From Pantoea sp. (GTDB lineage Bacteria; Pseudomonadota; Gammaproteobacteria; Enterobacterales; Enterobacteriaceae), in the NCBI RefSeq assembly GCF_028283705.1, contig NZ_JAPWKD010000022.1, positions 247,926 to 311,925 of the forward strand: a stretch of 64,000 bases of DNA. Direction: 5' to 3'. The translations under genes were made by a program, and so were the position numbers. Below the pieces are notes generated by a model. It worked only from the letters and a program-made list of their open reading frames with translations. It was not told the origin of the DNA and did not search any database. Below are positions 8,076-17,400 of the stretch, piece after piece (the first letter of the stretch is position 1; each line of letters begins with the position of its first letter).

Positions 8076-8240
8076 GCGTCATCCCCTCCGCTTCGCCAAA
8101 AGCGTAAGGGAGCAGCCCGCAGATGTAAGTGACACGGATCGCAGCGCACGGGAAAAAACGGAAGCAAACAAAAGCTAACGCAGATGTTTTTTAAGCAAAA
8201 AAGGAAATGTCAGGCGGGTAACAACGGAGGCAGAAACAAA
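8076..8240 (-). promoter_or_regulatory. Probable promoter/operator region of the HTH-kinase operon
   Basis: No gene is seen in this gap between gyrB and the fusion gene. On the - strand the motif TTTGCTT occurs twice in the same direction (8162-8168 and 8193-8199), 31 bases or about three helical turns apart, in a T-rich setting. DeoR-family repressors often use such spaced direct repeats. The fusion protein has a DeoR-type HTH, so self-binding is plausible but unproven. Confidence 0.35.
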
Positions 8241-8266
8241 AAACCCTTCCCGGCTGGGAAGGGTTT
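8241..8266 (-). terminator. Rho-independent terminator of gyrB
   Basis: The arms AAACCCTTCCC (8241-8251) and GGGAAGGGTTT (8256-8266) enclose a four-base loop. On the - strand the stem is followed by TTTTGTTTC. It lies 8 bases beyond the gyrB stop codon. Confidence 0.88.
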
Positions 8267-8273
8267 GGGCATA

Positions 8274-10682
8274 TCAGATATCGATATTGGCCGCTTTCAG
8301 CGCGTTCTCTTCGATGAAGGCGCGGCGCGGTTCAACCGCATCGCCCATCAGCGTGGTGAACAGCTGGTCGGCAGCGATGGCGTCTTTGATGGTGACGCGC
8401 AGCATGCGGCGGCTGTCCGGGTCCATGGTGGTTTCCCACAGCTGTTCCGGGTTCATCTCGCCCAGACCTTTGTAACGCTGTACTGACAGACCACGACGCG
8501 ACTCTTTCACCAGCCATTCAATCGCCTGTTCGAAACTGGTCACCGGTTGACGACGCTCGCCACGTTCGATAAAGGCGTCTTCCTCGATCAGACCACGCAG
8601 CTTCTCGCCAAGCTCGCAGATTTTGCGGTATTCCGGACCACCGATGAATTCGCTGTCCAGCGGATAATCGGTATCCACGCCATGGGTACGCACGCGAAGC
8701 ACCGGCTCGAACAGGTTCTGCTCACGGTTAGCACGCACCTGCGCGACGTAGGTGCTGCCGTGCGCTTCGCGCTCGGTCAGGTACGCCACCAGCCCATCCA
8801 GCCAGCCTTTAACAGCGGCTTCATCGCTGAGATCGCTCAGGGTTGGGTGGTAAATCAGGCTACGCAGCAGCGCGAGCGGATAGCGGCGCTCCATACGTTT
8901 GATCATGCGCTGCGTGCTGTTGAAGCTCGCCACCAGATTTTCCAGCGGCTCGCCACCCAGTGCCGGGGCACTGGCGTTGGTGTGCAGGGTCGCACCATCC
9001 AGAGCGATCGCGATTTGATACTGATCCATCGCTTCGTCGTCTTTGATGTACTGCTCCTGCTTGCCCTTCTTCACTTTATACAGCGGCGGCTGAGCAATGT
9101 AGACATGACCACGTTCCACGATTTCCGGCATCTGACGATAGAAGAAGGTCAACAGCAGGGTACGAATGTGCGAGCCGTCGACGTCCGCATCGGTCATGAT
9201 GATGATGCTGTGGTAACGCAGTTTGTCCGGGTTGTATTCGTCACGGCCAATGCCGCAGCCCAGCGCGGTGATAAGCGTAGCCACTTCCTGCGAGGAAAGC
9301 ATTTTGTCGAAACGCGCTTTCTCAACGTTAAGGATTTTACCTTTCAGCGGCAGAATCGCCTGGTTCTTACGGTTACGCCCCTGTTTGGCTGAACCGCCTG
9401 CGGAGTCACCCTCCACCAGGTAGATTTCGGATAGCGCCGGGTCGCGTTCCTGACAATCCGCCAATTTGCCCGGCAGGCCAGCCAGATCCAGCGCGCCTTT
9501 ACGTCGGGTCATTTCACGGGCACGGCGTGCCGCTTCACGCGCACGCGCTGCATCAATAATTTTACCGACGACGATTTTCGCGTCAGACGGGTTTTCCAGC
9601 AGGTACTCAGCCAGCAGTTCGTTCATCTGCTGTTCAACCGCCGATTTCACTTCTGAGGAAACCAGCTTGTCTTTGGTCTGCGAGGAGAATTTCGGGTCCG
9701 GTACTTTTACCGATACCACGGCAATCAGACCTTCACGCGCGTCATCGCCAGTGGCACTGACTTTGGCTTTTTTGCTGTAACCTTCTTTGTCCATATAGGC
9801 ATTCAGGGTACGCGTCATCGCCGCACGGAAGCCCGCAAGGTGAGTACCGCCATCGCGCTGCGGAATGTTGTTGGTGAAGCAGTAGATGTTTTCCTGGAAA
9901 CCATCATTCCACTGCAACGCCACTTCCACACCAATCCCGTCCTTCTCGGTAGAGAAATAGAACACATTGGGGTGAATCGGGTTTTTGTTGCGGTTGAGGT
10001 ATTCAACAAACGCCTTGATACCCCCTTCATAGTGGTAATGGTCGTTTTTGTCATCGCGCTTGTCTTCAAGGCGAATCGACACGCCAGAATTGAGGAACGA
10101 CAGTTCACGCAGGCGTTTTGCCAGGATGTCGTACTCAAATTCCGTCACATTGGTGAAGGTTTCATGGCTCGGCCAGAAACGCACGCGTGTACCGGTGGCA
10201 TCGGTGTCACCCACCACGGCCAGCGGTGCCTGTGGCACGCCGTGTACGTAGGTTTGCTGATGCACTTTGCCATCGCGACGAATGGTCAGTTCCAGTTTCT
10301 GCGACAGGGCGTTAACCACGGAAACACCCACGCCGTGCAGACCACCGGAAACTTTATAGGAGTTGTCGTCGAACTTACCGCCCGCATGCAGTACTGTCAT
10401 GATGACTTCAGCCGCCGATACGCCCTCTTCCGGGTGAATACCCGTTGGGATACCACGGCCATCATCCTGCACCGATACCGAGTTATCGGCATGGATGGTC
10501 ACCATAATGTCACTACAGTAACCGGCGAGCGCTTCGTCAATGGCGTTATCCACGACCTCGAATACCATGTGATGCAGACCGGTGCCGTCATCCGTATCGC
10601 CGATATACATGCCAGGGCGTTTGCGTACCGCATCAAGCCCTTTCAGAACTTTGATACTTGAGGAGTCATAAGAATTCGACAT
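8274..10682 (-). CDS. gyrB: DNA gyrase subunit B
   Basis: ATPase subunit of gyrase, which with GyrA introduces negative supercoils. It has 802 residues against 804 in E. coli. The GHKL ATPase domain comes first (FEVVDNAIDEALAG, DDGRGIP, GGLHGVGVSVVNALS), then the transducer. The TOPRIM domain follows, with VEGDSAGGSAKQGRNRKNQA, PLKGKILNVEKA and the DADVDGSHIRTLL metal site. The tail contains QRYKGLGEMN. The ATG at 10682 gives MSNSYDSSSIKVL as in E. coli; the codon before it is TTG and would be a less likely start. It follows recF by 17 bases. Confidence 0.98.
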   Translation of the reverse strand: MSNSYDSSSIKVLKGLDAVRKRPGMYIGDTDDGTGLHHMVFEVVDNAIDEALAGYCSDIMVTIHADNSVSVQDDGRGIPTGIHPEEGVSAAEVIMTVLHAGGKFDDNSYKVSGGLHGVGVSVVNALSQKLELTIRRDGKVHQQTYVHGVPQAPLAVVGDTDATGTRVRFWPSHETFTNVTEFEYDILAKRLRELSFLNSGVSIRLEDKRDDKNDHYHYEGGIKAFVEYLNRNKNPIHPNVFYFSTEKDGIGVEVALQWNDGFQENIYCFTNNIPQRDGGTHLAGFRAAMTRTLNAYMDKEGYSKKAKVSATGDDAREGLIAVVSVKVPDPKFSSQTKDKLVSSEVKSAVEQQMNELLAEYLLENPSDAKIVVGKIIDAARAREAARRAREMTRRKGALDLAGLPGKLADCQERDPALSEIYLVEGDSAGGSAKQGRNRKNQAILPLKGKILNVEKARFDKMLSSQEVATLITALGCGIGRDEYNPDKLRYHSIIIMTDADVDGSHIRTLLLTFFYRQMPEIVERGHVYIAQPPLYKVKKGKQEQYIKDDEAMDQYQIAIALDGATLHTNASAPALGGEPLENLVASFNSTQRMIKRMERRYPLALLRSLIYHPTLSDLSDEAAVKGWLDGLVAYLTEREAHGSTYVAQVRANREQNLFEPVLRVRTHGVDTDYPLDSEFIGGPEYRKICELGEKLRGLIEEDAFIERGERRQPVTSFEQAIEWLVKESRRGLSVQRYKGLGEMNPEQLWETTMDPDSRRMLRVTIKDAIAADQLFTTLMGDAVEPRRAFIEENALKAANIDI

Positions 10683-10699
10683 CAACGTTTCTCGCTCAT

Positions 10700-11785
10700 T
10701 TAATCTTCAGGTTGAACTGCTATTTTACCCTGTTCCACGCGGAACATCTTGCCCTTTTCGTCGCTCATGTCGATTACATGCTCGACACCGATGGCACTGA
10801 CGAATACCTGAGCCTGAGTGGCTTTTAAACGTTCCGCTAACAGGCGACGACGCACGTCATCCAGCTCCGAAGCAAAGTCATCAATCAGGTACAGGCAGCG
10901 ACGTCCACTGCTGCGCGTCAGGTACTCCCCCTGCGCCAGGCGCAGTGCGCACATCAGCAGTTTTAATTGGCCGCGTGAGAGTAAATCTTCTACCGGCGTC
11001 CCTTCGGCACGAATACGGAAATCCGCTTTGTGCGGGCCGCTGGCGGTGTATGTCAGCGCGCGATCGCGCTCGAAATTGCGCTCCAGCAGTTCGCCGTAGT
11101 CACTTTCCTTGTCCCAGCCACGCTGGAAGGAGAACGCCAGTTCAAATTCCGGCAAAAACTGGGCGCAGGTGGCGGTGATTTCGCTGGAAATCGCTTCGCT
11201 GTATTCAGCTCGCCAGGCGCTGATTTGCTCCGCCAGCGGCACCAGCTCCTGATCCCACGGGCGAATCTGGCTGTAACGCGTGACCTGACGCAGTGCGGCA
11301 TTGCGTTGCTTTAGCAAACGACGCAGATTGCTCCAGGCATGGAAAAAACCGGGGGCAGCATGAAAACAGCCCCAGTCGATATAGGCTCTACGGTATTTGG
11401 GGCCGCCGTTGAGCAAAGTAAACCCCTCCGGCGTGATTAACTGCATCGGCAGCAATTGCGCCAGTTCAGCCACTTTATGGCCGTCGCTGCCATCAATACG
11501 CACCTTGCTTTCCCCGGCGCGATTTTTGGTGAGTCCAACCGCCAGCTCGCGCTCACTGCCCTCGATACGGCCATGTAACACAAAAGCCTGTTGATCGTGG
11601 CGTATCACGCGCCCGGCTTGCAGGCTGCGAAAAGCACGACCATGCCCCAGGGTATAAATAGCCTCCAGCACGCTGGTTTTACCGCTGCCGTTGGCACCTA
11701 CGAGGAAATTAAATCCTGGCGCTAAGGTCAGATCGGCCTGCTCGATGTTGCGAAAATCTTTAATCAGGAGGCGGGTTAAAGCCAT
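10700..11785 (-). CDS. recF: DNA replication and repair protein RecF
   Basis: SMC-like ATPase of 361 residues that, with RecO and RecR, loads RecA at single-strand gaps. Walker A is GANGSGKT at 30-37, the signature region LLSRGQLKLLMCAL, and Walker B YLIDDFASELD. E. coli RecF has 357 residues. It lies downstream of dnaN in the same orientation, but the gap is 87 bases and holds two palindromic repeats, whereas in E. coli the two genes nearly abut. Confidence 0.96.
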   Translation of the reverse strand: MALTRLLIKDFRNIEQADLTLAPGFNFLVGANGSGKTSVLEAIYTLGHGRAFRSLQAGRVIRHDQQAFVLHGRIEGSERELAVGLTKNRAGESKVRIDGSDGHKVAELAQLLPMQLITPEGFTLLNGGPKYRRAYIDWGCFHAAPGFFHAWSNLRRLLKQRNAALRQVTRYSQIRPWDQELVPLAEQISAWRAEYSEAISSEITATCAQFLPEFELAFSFQRGWDKESDYGELLERNFERDRALTYTASGPHKADFRIRAEGTPVEDLLSRGQLKLLMCALRLAQGEYLTRSSGRRCLYLIDDFASELDDVRRRLLAERLKATQAQVFVSAIGVEHVIDMSDEKGKMFRVEQGKIAVQPED

Positions 11786-11805
11786 GAAGTGGTCCGGGGA
11801 TCAGC

Positions 11806-11876
11806 GTAGAGGGAGCCACTAATGGCTCCCGGGATGGTGCAAACCTCAGCCAGATCGGCATAAATGCCGACCCTAC
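11806..11876. repeat. Inverted pair of GTAG-headed palindromes between dnaN and recF
   Basis: On the + strand, GTAG at 11806-11809 is followed by arms GGGAGCCA (11811-11818) and TGGCTCCC (11823-11830). On the - strand, GTAG starts at 11876 and is followed by a second hairpin reading GGGTCGGCATTTATGCCGA down to 11855. The two units differ in stem sequence but share the GTAG head and face each other, as in a bacterial interspersed mosaic element. They occupy most of the 87-base gap in a replication operon. Confidence 0.75.
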
Positions 11877-12973
11877 AAACGCATAGGCATCACAACATAG
11901 GCCGCTGCGGGACTGGCGACGTCTTCGATCTGCACGCTGGAGACGGAATCAGTCAGCAGCAGGCGGACGTTTTCACACTTTAGCGCATTCAGCACATCCA
12001 GCACGTAACTGACGTTGAAACCGATCTCCAGTTCGCTGCCGTTGTAGCTGACATCCAGCATCTCTTCCGCCTCTTCCTGTTCCGGGTTGTTGGCGGTGAT
12101 TTTCAGCTGATTTTCGGTGATATAGATACGAACACCGCGGAATTTCTCGTTCGACAGGATCGCCGCACGGGCAAACGCCTGCTTGAGCAGATCGCAACCG
12201 GCTTCCAGCGCTTTGTCGGGATTCTTCGGCAATACGCGGCGATAATCCGGGAAACGGCCATCAACCAGCTTCGATGTAAAGATAAAATCGCCGACATGCG
12301 CACGGATGTTGCTGCTGCCAATCTGGACCTGTAACGGCGTTTCGCCGCCATCGAGCAGACGAACCAGCTCAATCACCCCTTTACGCGGTACGATCACCGA
12401 ATGGTCAGGCAGCGCCTGGCCTATCGGCATCGAGCAAACCGCCAGACGGTGGCCGTCGGTCGCCACGGTGCGCAGTTCTTCCCCTTCGGTTTCAAACAAC
12501 ATGCCGTTGAGGTAGTAACGTACGTCCTGATGCGCCATCGAAAACTGTGTCGCTTCGATCAGACGCTTCAGCGTGGCCTGCGGCAGGGTAAATTCTACTT
12601 CACTCTGCCAGTCATCCAGATTCGGGAAGTCACTGGCAGGCAGCGTGGAAAGCGAGAAACGGCTACGCCCAGAACGCACCAGCATTCTGTCGCCTTCCAG
12701 TGTCAGGGAGATCTCAGCACCATCCGGCAAACCACGACAAATATCGAGGAATTTACGCGCCGGGACGGTGGTTGCACCAGGTTCATGCGGCTGCGTTAAC
12801 GCAACGCGGGCCACCATCTCCATTTCCAGATCGGTGCCGGTCAGCAACAAAGTGCCGTCATTTACCTGCAGCAGTAAATTTCCGAGGATCGGCAGCGTCG
12901 GACGCCCACCGAGCGGACCGCTGACCTGTTGCAGCGGTTTCAGCAACTGCTCACGTTCAACAATAAATTTCAT
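11873..12973 (-). CDS. dnaN: DNA polymerase III beta sliding clamp
   Basis: Ring-forming processivity clamp of 366 residues with three repeated domains. It starts MKFIVEREQLLKPLQQVSG and ends YVVMPMRL, nearly identical to E. coli DnaN. The frame stays open 45 codons upstream of this ATG, but that extension runs into dnaA and is not coding. The start lies four bases after the dnaA stop, so dnaA-dnaN is a single translational unit. The last bases of dnaN overlap the edge of the palindrome pair (coding ends at 11873; the hairpin begins at the stop). Confidence 0.98.
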   Translation of the reverse strand: MKFIVEREQLLKPLQQVSGPLGGRPTLPILGNLLLQVNDGTLLLTGTDLEMEMVARVALTQPHEPGATTVPARKFLDICRGLPDGAEISLTLEGDRMLVRSGRSRFSLSTLPASDFPNLDDWQSEVEFTLPQATLKRLIEATQFSMAHQDVRYYLNGMLFETEGEELRTVATDGHRLAVCSMPIGQALPDHSVIVPRKGVIELVRLLDGGETPLQVQIGSSNIRAHVGDFIFTSKLVDGRFPDYRRVLPKNPDKALEAGCDLLKQAFARAAILSNEKFRGVRIYITENQLKITANNPEQEEAEEMLDVSYNGSELEIGFNVSYVLDVLNALKCENVRLLLTDSVSSVQIEDVASPAAAYVVMPMRL

Positions 12974-12977
12974 AGCG

Positions 12978-14378
12978 TCAGGAAGATAAGGTTCGAATGA
13001 GGTTAGAGAAATCTTCTTTGATGTCGTGGCTTTCTTCACGCAGCTGCTCGATTTTACGGCAGGCGTGTAGCACGGTGGTATGGTCACGGCCACCAAACGC
13101 ATCACCAATTTCCGGCAGGCTATGGTTGGTTAGCTCTTTCGCCATCGCCATCGCCATCTGGCGCGGACGCGCTACCGAGCGCGAACGGCGCTTGGATAGC
13201 AAATCGGCCACTTTAATTTTGTAATACTCCGCCACCGTCTTCTGAATATTGTCGATGGTGACCAGCTTTTCCTGCAACGCCAGCAGATCGCGCAGCGCTT
13301 CACGTACGAAGTCGATAGTAATGGCGCGACCGGTAAAGTTGGCGTTGGCAATCACGCGGTTCAGCGCGCCTTCCAGCTCACGGACGTTGGAACGCAGACG
13401 CTTAGCAATAAAGAACGCCACCTCACCCGGCAGGCGGATGTCGTTTTCATCGGCTTTCTTCATCAGGATAGCGACGCGCGTTTCCAGCTCCGGCGGCTCG
13501 ATCGCCACCGTCAGTCCCCAGCCAAAACGCGACTTGAGACGATCTTCCACCCCGTTGATCTCTTTCGGGTAACGATCCGACGTCAGGATGATCTGTTGAT
13601 TGCCTTCCAGCAGCGCATTGAAGGTGTGGAAAAACTCCTCCTGCGAACGCTCTTTATTGGCAAAGAACTGGATATCATCGATCAGCAGGGCATCGACAGA
13701 ACGATAGTAACGTTTGAACTCTTCAATGGCGTTGTTTTGCAGGGCTTTCACCATATCCTGCACAAAACGCTCGGAATGCATATAGACCACTTTGGCATTG
13801 GGCTTACGCGCCATGATGCCATTCCCGACCGCATGTAACAGGTGGGTTTTGCCCAGACCGGTGCCACCATACAGGAACAGCGGGTTGTAAGCACCGCCCG
13901 GATTGTCAGCCACCTGACGTGCCGCCGCGCGCGCCAGCTGGTTAGATTTACCTTCGACAAAGTTGTCAAAGTTGTGGCGGTTATTGACGTTGGAACGGTA
14001 AGTCACATCGGCCGGAGCAGGCACAGAATCCCAGCTGGGACGCAGCGTTTGCGCCGGAGCCGGGCGGTTTTGTGCCGGCGCGGGTGCGCTGACGCTGGCC
14101 ATCGCAGGCTGGCTGGTAGCGACCTGCGCCACCGGACGCGTGCCGACCTCAAAACGCAGCAATGGCACATCCGCACCGCAGAATTCATTCAGCAGCCCAT
14201 TGATACTGTTGAGATATTTATCCCGAACCCAGTCGAGTACAAACCGATTTGGTGCATACAAGGCGAGCGTATTGTCGTTCAATTCAGCCTGCAGCGGACG
14301 AATCCACATGCTGAATTCGGTGGCAGGAAGCTCATCCTGCAAACGGGCAAGACACTGTTGCCAAAGCGTAAGTGACAC
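12978..14378 (-). CDS. dnaA: Chromosomal replication initiator protein DnaA
   Basis: AAA+ initiator that binds DnaA boxes and opens oriC. It has 466 residues against 467 in E. coli. Domain I is MSLTLWQQCLARLQDELPA, domain II a proline/alanine-rich linker (about 85-130), and domain III has Walker A GGTGLGKT and Walker B LLIDDIQFF. Domain IV ends with GRDHTTVLHACRKIEQL, the box-recognition signature. The start is a GTG as in E. coli; an in-frame GTG 12 bases upstream is possible but adds residues absent from relatives. The gene is about 29 kb from oriC in this window. Confidence 0.98.
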   Translation of the reverse strand: MSLTLWQQCLARLQDELPATEFSMWIRPLQAELNDNTLALYAPNRFVLDWVRDKYLNSINGLLNEFCGADVPLLRFEVGTRPVAQVATSQPAMASVSAPAPAQNRPAPAQTLRPSWDSVPAPADVTYRSNVNNRHNFDNFVEGKSNQLARAAARQVADNPGGAYNPLFLYGGTGLGKTHLLHAVGNGIMARKPNAKVVYMHSERFVQDMVKALQNNAIEEFKRYYRSVDALLIDDIQFFANKERSQEEFFHTFNALLEGNQQIILTSDRYPKEINGVEDRLKSRFGWGLTVAIEPPELETRVAILMKKADENDIRLPGEVAFFIAKRLRSNVRELEGALNRVIANANFTGRAITIDFVREALRDLLALQEKLVTIDNIQKTVAEYYKIKVADLLSKRRSRSVARPRQMAMAMAKELTNHSLPEIGDAFGGRDHTTVLHACRKIEQLREESHDIKEDFSNLIRTLSS

Positions 14379-14981
14379 GGCGGACTCCACTCGTACAAAA
14401 TCGATAAGAATTTTAGGCGCTAATAAAAGAAACGTTCGTTTTTTGACACAGGCGATCAGAAAGCGCCCGCGACCGCTATCCGCGGTAGTCTCCCCGTCGA
14501 TCGCAGTGCGGATCGTCAGCGGAAGGGCGGATCATAGCGCAAAGCGGCACAGAGATCTTCCCTTTCTACACAGTTTTGATCCAATTTATCCACAGGGTAG
14601 TGGCGCGCTAAAGAGTTTACGCCTTCTGGCGGAAAAGCGAGCGGGGATCAGGATGAAAGCTGCAAATTTTCTGGCGGAGTCTCGTTTTCTGTGCAAAAAA
14701 TCCGCGCCTTGATCGCAAGAAGATCCTGCGCGATCCTTGCGCTTTGCCGTATAGCCCGTATAATTCTCCACCCCGGCGTTGTCGCGTTTAGCCCAATGCC
14801 CGGAAACAGCGGGCTGTATCCGGGTTTTCCTGGTACCGCGACCAGCGAAGTAAATTGACTCTGGACTGTACAATTATTACAATCCCGCCTCTTTATTAAA
14901 GACACATTGAGGCGTCGGTCGTTTTACTGGCCCGAATACGCGTCACCCAGTGAAAATTTTCAAGTTTAGGTAGAAACCGCC
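14379..14981. promoter_or_regulatory. dnaA/rpmH divergent regulatory region with DnaA boxes
   Basis: A 603-base gap between the divergent dnaA and rpmH genes, with no convincing gene in it. A consensus DnaA box TTATCCACA is at 14586-14594, and a one-mismatch box TTCTACACA at 14564-14572. On the - strand a TATGAT hexamer (14531-14536) sits in GCTATGATCCG, as in the E. coli dnaA2p -10. GATC sites cluster nearby. This layout fits autorepression of dnaA and SeqA control. Confidence 0.8.
14855..14883 (+). promoter_or_regulatory. Sigma-70 promoter of rpmH-rnpA
   Basis: TTGACT at 14855-14860 and TACAAT at 14878-14883 are separated by exactly 17 bases. The promoter lies 98 bases before the rpmH start and reads toward it. 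Confidence 0.8.
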
Positions 14982-15122
14982 ATGAAACGCACTTTTCAAC
15001 CGTCCGTACTGAAGCGCAACCGTTCTCACGGCTTCCGTGCACGTATGGCTACAAAAAATGGTCGTCAGGTTCTGGCACGTCGTCGTGCTAAAGGCCGTTC
15101 TCGTCTGACCGTTTCTAAGTAA
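14982..15122 (+). CDS. rpmH: 50S ribosomal protein L34
   Basis: A 46-residue, highly basic ribosomal protein beginning MKRTFQPSVLKRNRSHGF and ending GRSRLTVSK, practically identical to E. coli L34. It binds 23S rRNA in the large subunit. It is the first gene of rpmH-rnpA-yidD-yidC; the next gene starts 15 bases later. Its small size makes it easy to miss in automated ORF lists. Confidence 0.98.
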   Translation: MKRTFQPSVLKRNRSHGFRARMATKNGRQVLARRRAKGRSRLTVSK

Positions 15123-15137
15123 TAAAAGCTAACCCTC

Positions 15138-15497
15138 GTGGTTAAGCTCGCATTTCCCAGGGAGTTACGTTTGTTAACTCCCACTCATTTCACTTTCGTC
15201 TTCCAGCAGCCACAAAGGGCTGGCACGCCGCAAATCACCATCCTCGGCCGCCTTAATTCGCTGGGGCATCCCCGCATCGGTCTCACCGTCGCCAAAAAAC
15301 ATGTAAAACGCGCCCATGAACGTAACCGGATCAAGCGATTGACCCGCGAAAGCTTTCGTCTGCGTCAGCATGAACTGCCCGCGATGGATTTTGTGGTCGT
15401 GGCTAAAAAAGGGGTTGCTGACCTGGATAATCGTGCGCTGGCGGAAGCGTTGGAGAAATTATGGCGTCGTCACTGTCGCCTGGCTCGCGGCTCCTGA
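15138..15497 (+). CDS. rnpA: Ribonuclease P protein component
   Basis: A basic 119-residue protein that assists the RNA subunit in removing 5' leaders of tRNA precursors. The family signature is RAHERNRIKRLTRESFR (about residues 56-72), preceded by IGLTVAKKHVK. The start is a GTG as in E. coli (VKLAFPRELRLLTP follows). Its last 37 bases overlap yidD. Confidence 0.97.
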   Translation: MVKLAFPRELRLLTPTHFTFVFQQPQRAGTPQITILGRLNSLGHPRIGLTVAKKHVKRAHERNRIKRLTRESFRLRQHELPAMDFVVVAKKGVADLDNRALAEALEKLWRRHCRLARGS

Positions 15498-15718
15498 TCG
15501 CCCTGATACGCGTGTATCAACGCGCCATCAGCCCACTGCTGGGACCTCATTGCCGGTTCAATCCCTCCTGTTCGCAGTATGGGATTGAGGCATTGCGTCG
15601 CTTTGGGGTAATAAAAGGCAGTTGGTTGACGATTAAACGCGTATTAAAATGCCACCCTTTGAACCCGGGTGGCGACGATCCTGTGCCGCCAAAAACCTTT
15701 GATACCAGAGAACATTAA
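15461..15718 (+). CDS. yidD: Membrane protein insertion efficiency factor YidD
   Basis: An 85-residue membrane-associated protein thought to help YidC-dependent insertion. An amphipathic N-terminus (LLIALIRVYQRAISPLLG) precedes the conserved CRFNPSCSQYGIEALRRFG with two cysteines and the C-terminal KCHPLNPGGDDPVP. It starts inside rnpA in another frame and ends two bases before yidC, an arrangement conserved in enterobacteria. Confidence 0.95.
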   Translation: MASSLSPGSRLLIALIRVYQRAISPLLGPHCRFNPSCSQYGIEALRRFGVIKGSWLTIKRVLKCHPLNPGGDDPVPPKTFDTREH

Positions 15719-15720
15719 CG

Positions 15721-17367
15721 ATGGATTCGCAACGCAATCTCTTTCTCATCGCTTTTCTGTTCGTGTCTTTTATGATCTGGCAAGCCTGGCAAACGGACCA
15801 TGCTCCGCAGCCGCAGCAAACCCAGACCACGCAGACGACCAACAGCACAGCGGGTGATGCCGCCTCTTCCGGCGTTCCCGGCAGCGGCCAGGGCAAAACG
15901 ATCACCGTTAAGACTGATGTCCTGTCATTGAACATCAACACCCGCGGTGGCGACATCGAGCAGGCTTCACTGCTGACTTACCCGGACAAACTGGGTTCGG
16001 ATGCACCATTCCAGCTGCTTGAAACCACCCCAGCGTTCATCTATCAGGCACAGAGCGGCTTAACCGGCCGTAACGGTCCGGATAACCCGAACAATGGCGC
16101 ACGTCCACTTTTCACCACCACTCAGGATCACTTTGAGATGGCGGAAGGCCAGACTGAGCTGCGCGTACCGCTCACCTGGACTGGCGAAAATGGTGTGGTT
16201 TACACCAAAACCTTCGTGTTCAAACGCGGTGAATTCGCCGTGAATGTTGACTACAACATCAACAACACCAGCGAGCAACCGCTGGAAGTGGCGATGTTTG
16301 GTCAGCTGAAACAGACCATCGAAGTGCCGAAGCACCGTGATACCGGTAGCAACAACTTTGCTCTGCATACCTTCCGTGGTGCAGCGTACTCAACCAGCGA
16401 TGCGAAATACGAAAAATATAAATTCGACACCATCAATGATAACGAGAACCTGAACACCACCACCAGCAATGGCTGGGTAGCGATGCTGCAACAGTACTTT
16501 GCTACTGCATGGGTACCGCGTACCGAAGGTACCAACACCCTGTACACCAGCAATCTGGGTAACGGCGTTGCCGCCATCGGTTATAAATCAGCACCGGTCA
16601 CCGTCGCACCTGGCGCGCAGCAGAATCTCGGCGCGACCCTGTGGGTTGGCCCGGAAATTCAGGACCAGATGGCAGCTATCGCGCCTCACCTGGATCTGAC
16701 GGTGGATTACGGTTGGTTGTGGTTCATCTCTCAGCCGCTGTTCAAGCTGTTGAAGTTCATCCACAGCTTTATCGGTAACTGGGGCTTCTCCATCATCGTT
16801 ATCACCTTCATCGTTCGTGGCATCATGTACCCGCTGACCAAAGCGCAGTACACTTCGATGGCGAAGATGCGCATGCTGCAGCCGAAGATTCAGGCTATGC
16901 GTGAGCGTCTGGGCGATGATAAGCAGAAGATGAGCCAGGAGATGATGGCGCTGTACAAAGCGGAGAAAGTGAACCCGCTCGGCGGCTGTCTGCCGCTGGT
17001 GATTCAGATGCCAATCTTCCTTGCCCTGTACTACATGTTGTCTGGCTCGGTTGAACTGCGTCACGCGCCGTTTATTCTGTGGATTCATGACCTGTCCGCG
17101 CAGGACCCGTACTACATCCTGCCGGTTATCATGGGTATCACCATGTTCTTCATTCAGAAGATGTCACCGACCACCGTGACCGATCCGATGCAGCAGAAGA
17201 TCATGACTTACATGCCGGTTATCTTTACCGTGTTCTTCCTGTGGTTCCCGTCAGGTCTGGTGCTGTACTACATCGTCAGCAACCTGGTAACCATTCTCCA
17301 GCAGCAGTTGATTTATCGCGGCCTGGAAAAACGTGGTCTGCATAGCCGCGACAAGAAGAAAGCGTAA
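15721..17367 (+). CDS. yidC: Membrane protein insertase YidC
   Basis: Inner-membrane insertase/chaperone of 548 residues. It inserts small membrane proteins alone (including ATP synthase subunit c) or with SecYEG. Segments are TM1 at about 5-22 (LFLIAFLFVSFMIW), a large periplasmic beta domain (about 60-340), then five C-terminal helices. The hydrophilic-groove region contains GIMYPLTKAQYTSMAKMR with the conserved arginine, and the C-terminus ends RDKKKA. It matches E. coli YidC (548 residues) throughout. Confidence 0.97.
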   Translation: MDSQRNLFLIAFLFVSFMIWQAWQTDHAPQPQQTQTTQTTNSTAGDAASSGVPGSGQGKTITVKTDVLSLNINTRGGDIEQASLLTYPDKLGSDAPFQLLETTPAFIYQAQSGLTGRNGPDNPNNGARPLFTTTQDHFEMAEGQTELRVPLTWTGENGVVYTKTFVFKRGEFAVNVDYNINNTSEQPLEVAMFGQLKQTIEVPKHRDTGSNNFALHTFRGAAYSTSDAKYEKYKFDTINDNENLNTTTSNGWVAMLQQYFATAWVPRTEGTNTLYTSNLGNGVAAIGYKSAPVTVAPGAQQNLGATLWVGPEIQDQMAAIAPHLDLTVDYGWLWFISQPLFKLLKFIHSFIGNWGFSIIVITFIVRGIMYPLTKAQYTSMAKMRMLQPKIQAMRERLGDDKQKMSQEMMALYKAEKVNPLGGCLPLVIQMPIFLALYYMLSGSVELRHAPFILWIHDLSAQDPYYILPVIMGITMFFIQKMSPTTVTDPMQQKIMTYMPVIFTVFFLWFPSGLVLYYIVSNLVTILQQQLIYRGLEKRGLHSRDKKKA

Positions 17368-17400
17368 CGCCCAGCTCCTGCGAGCAAGGACGTAAACATC

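Noticed and set aside
14586..14594. The dnaA-rpmH region as the replication origin
   Set aside because: Only one perfect and one weak DnaA box are present and no 13-mer array. The mnmG-mioC gap has the full set.
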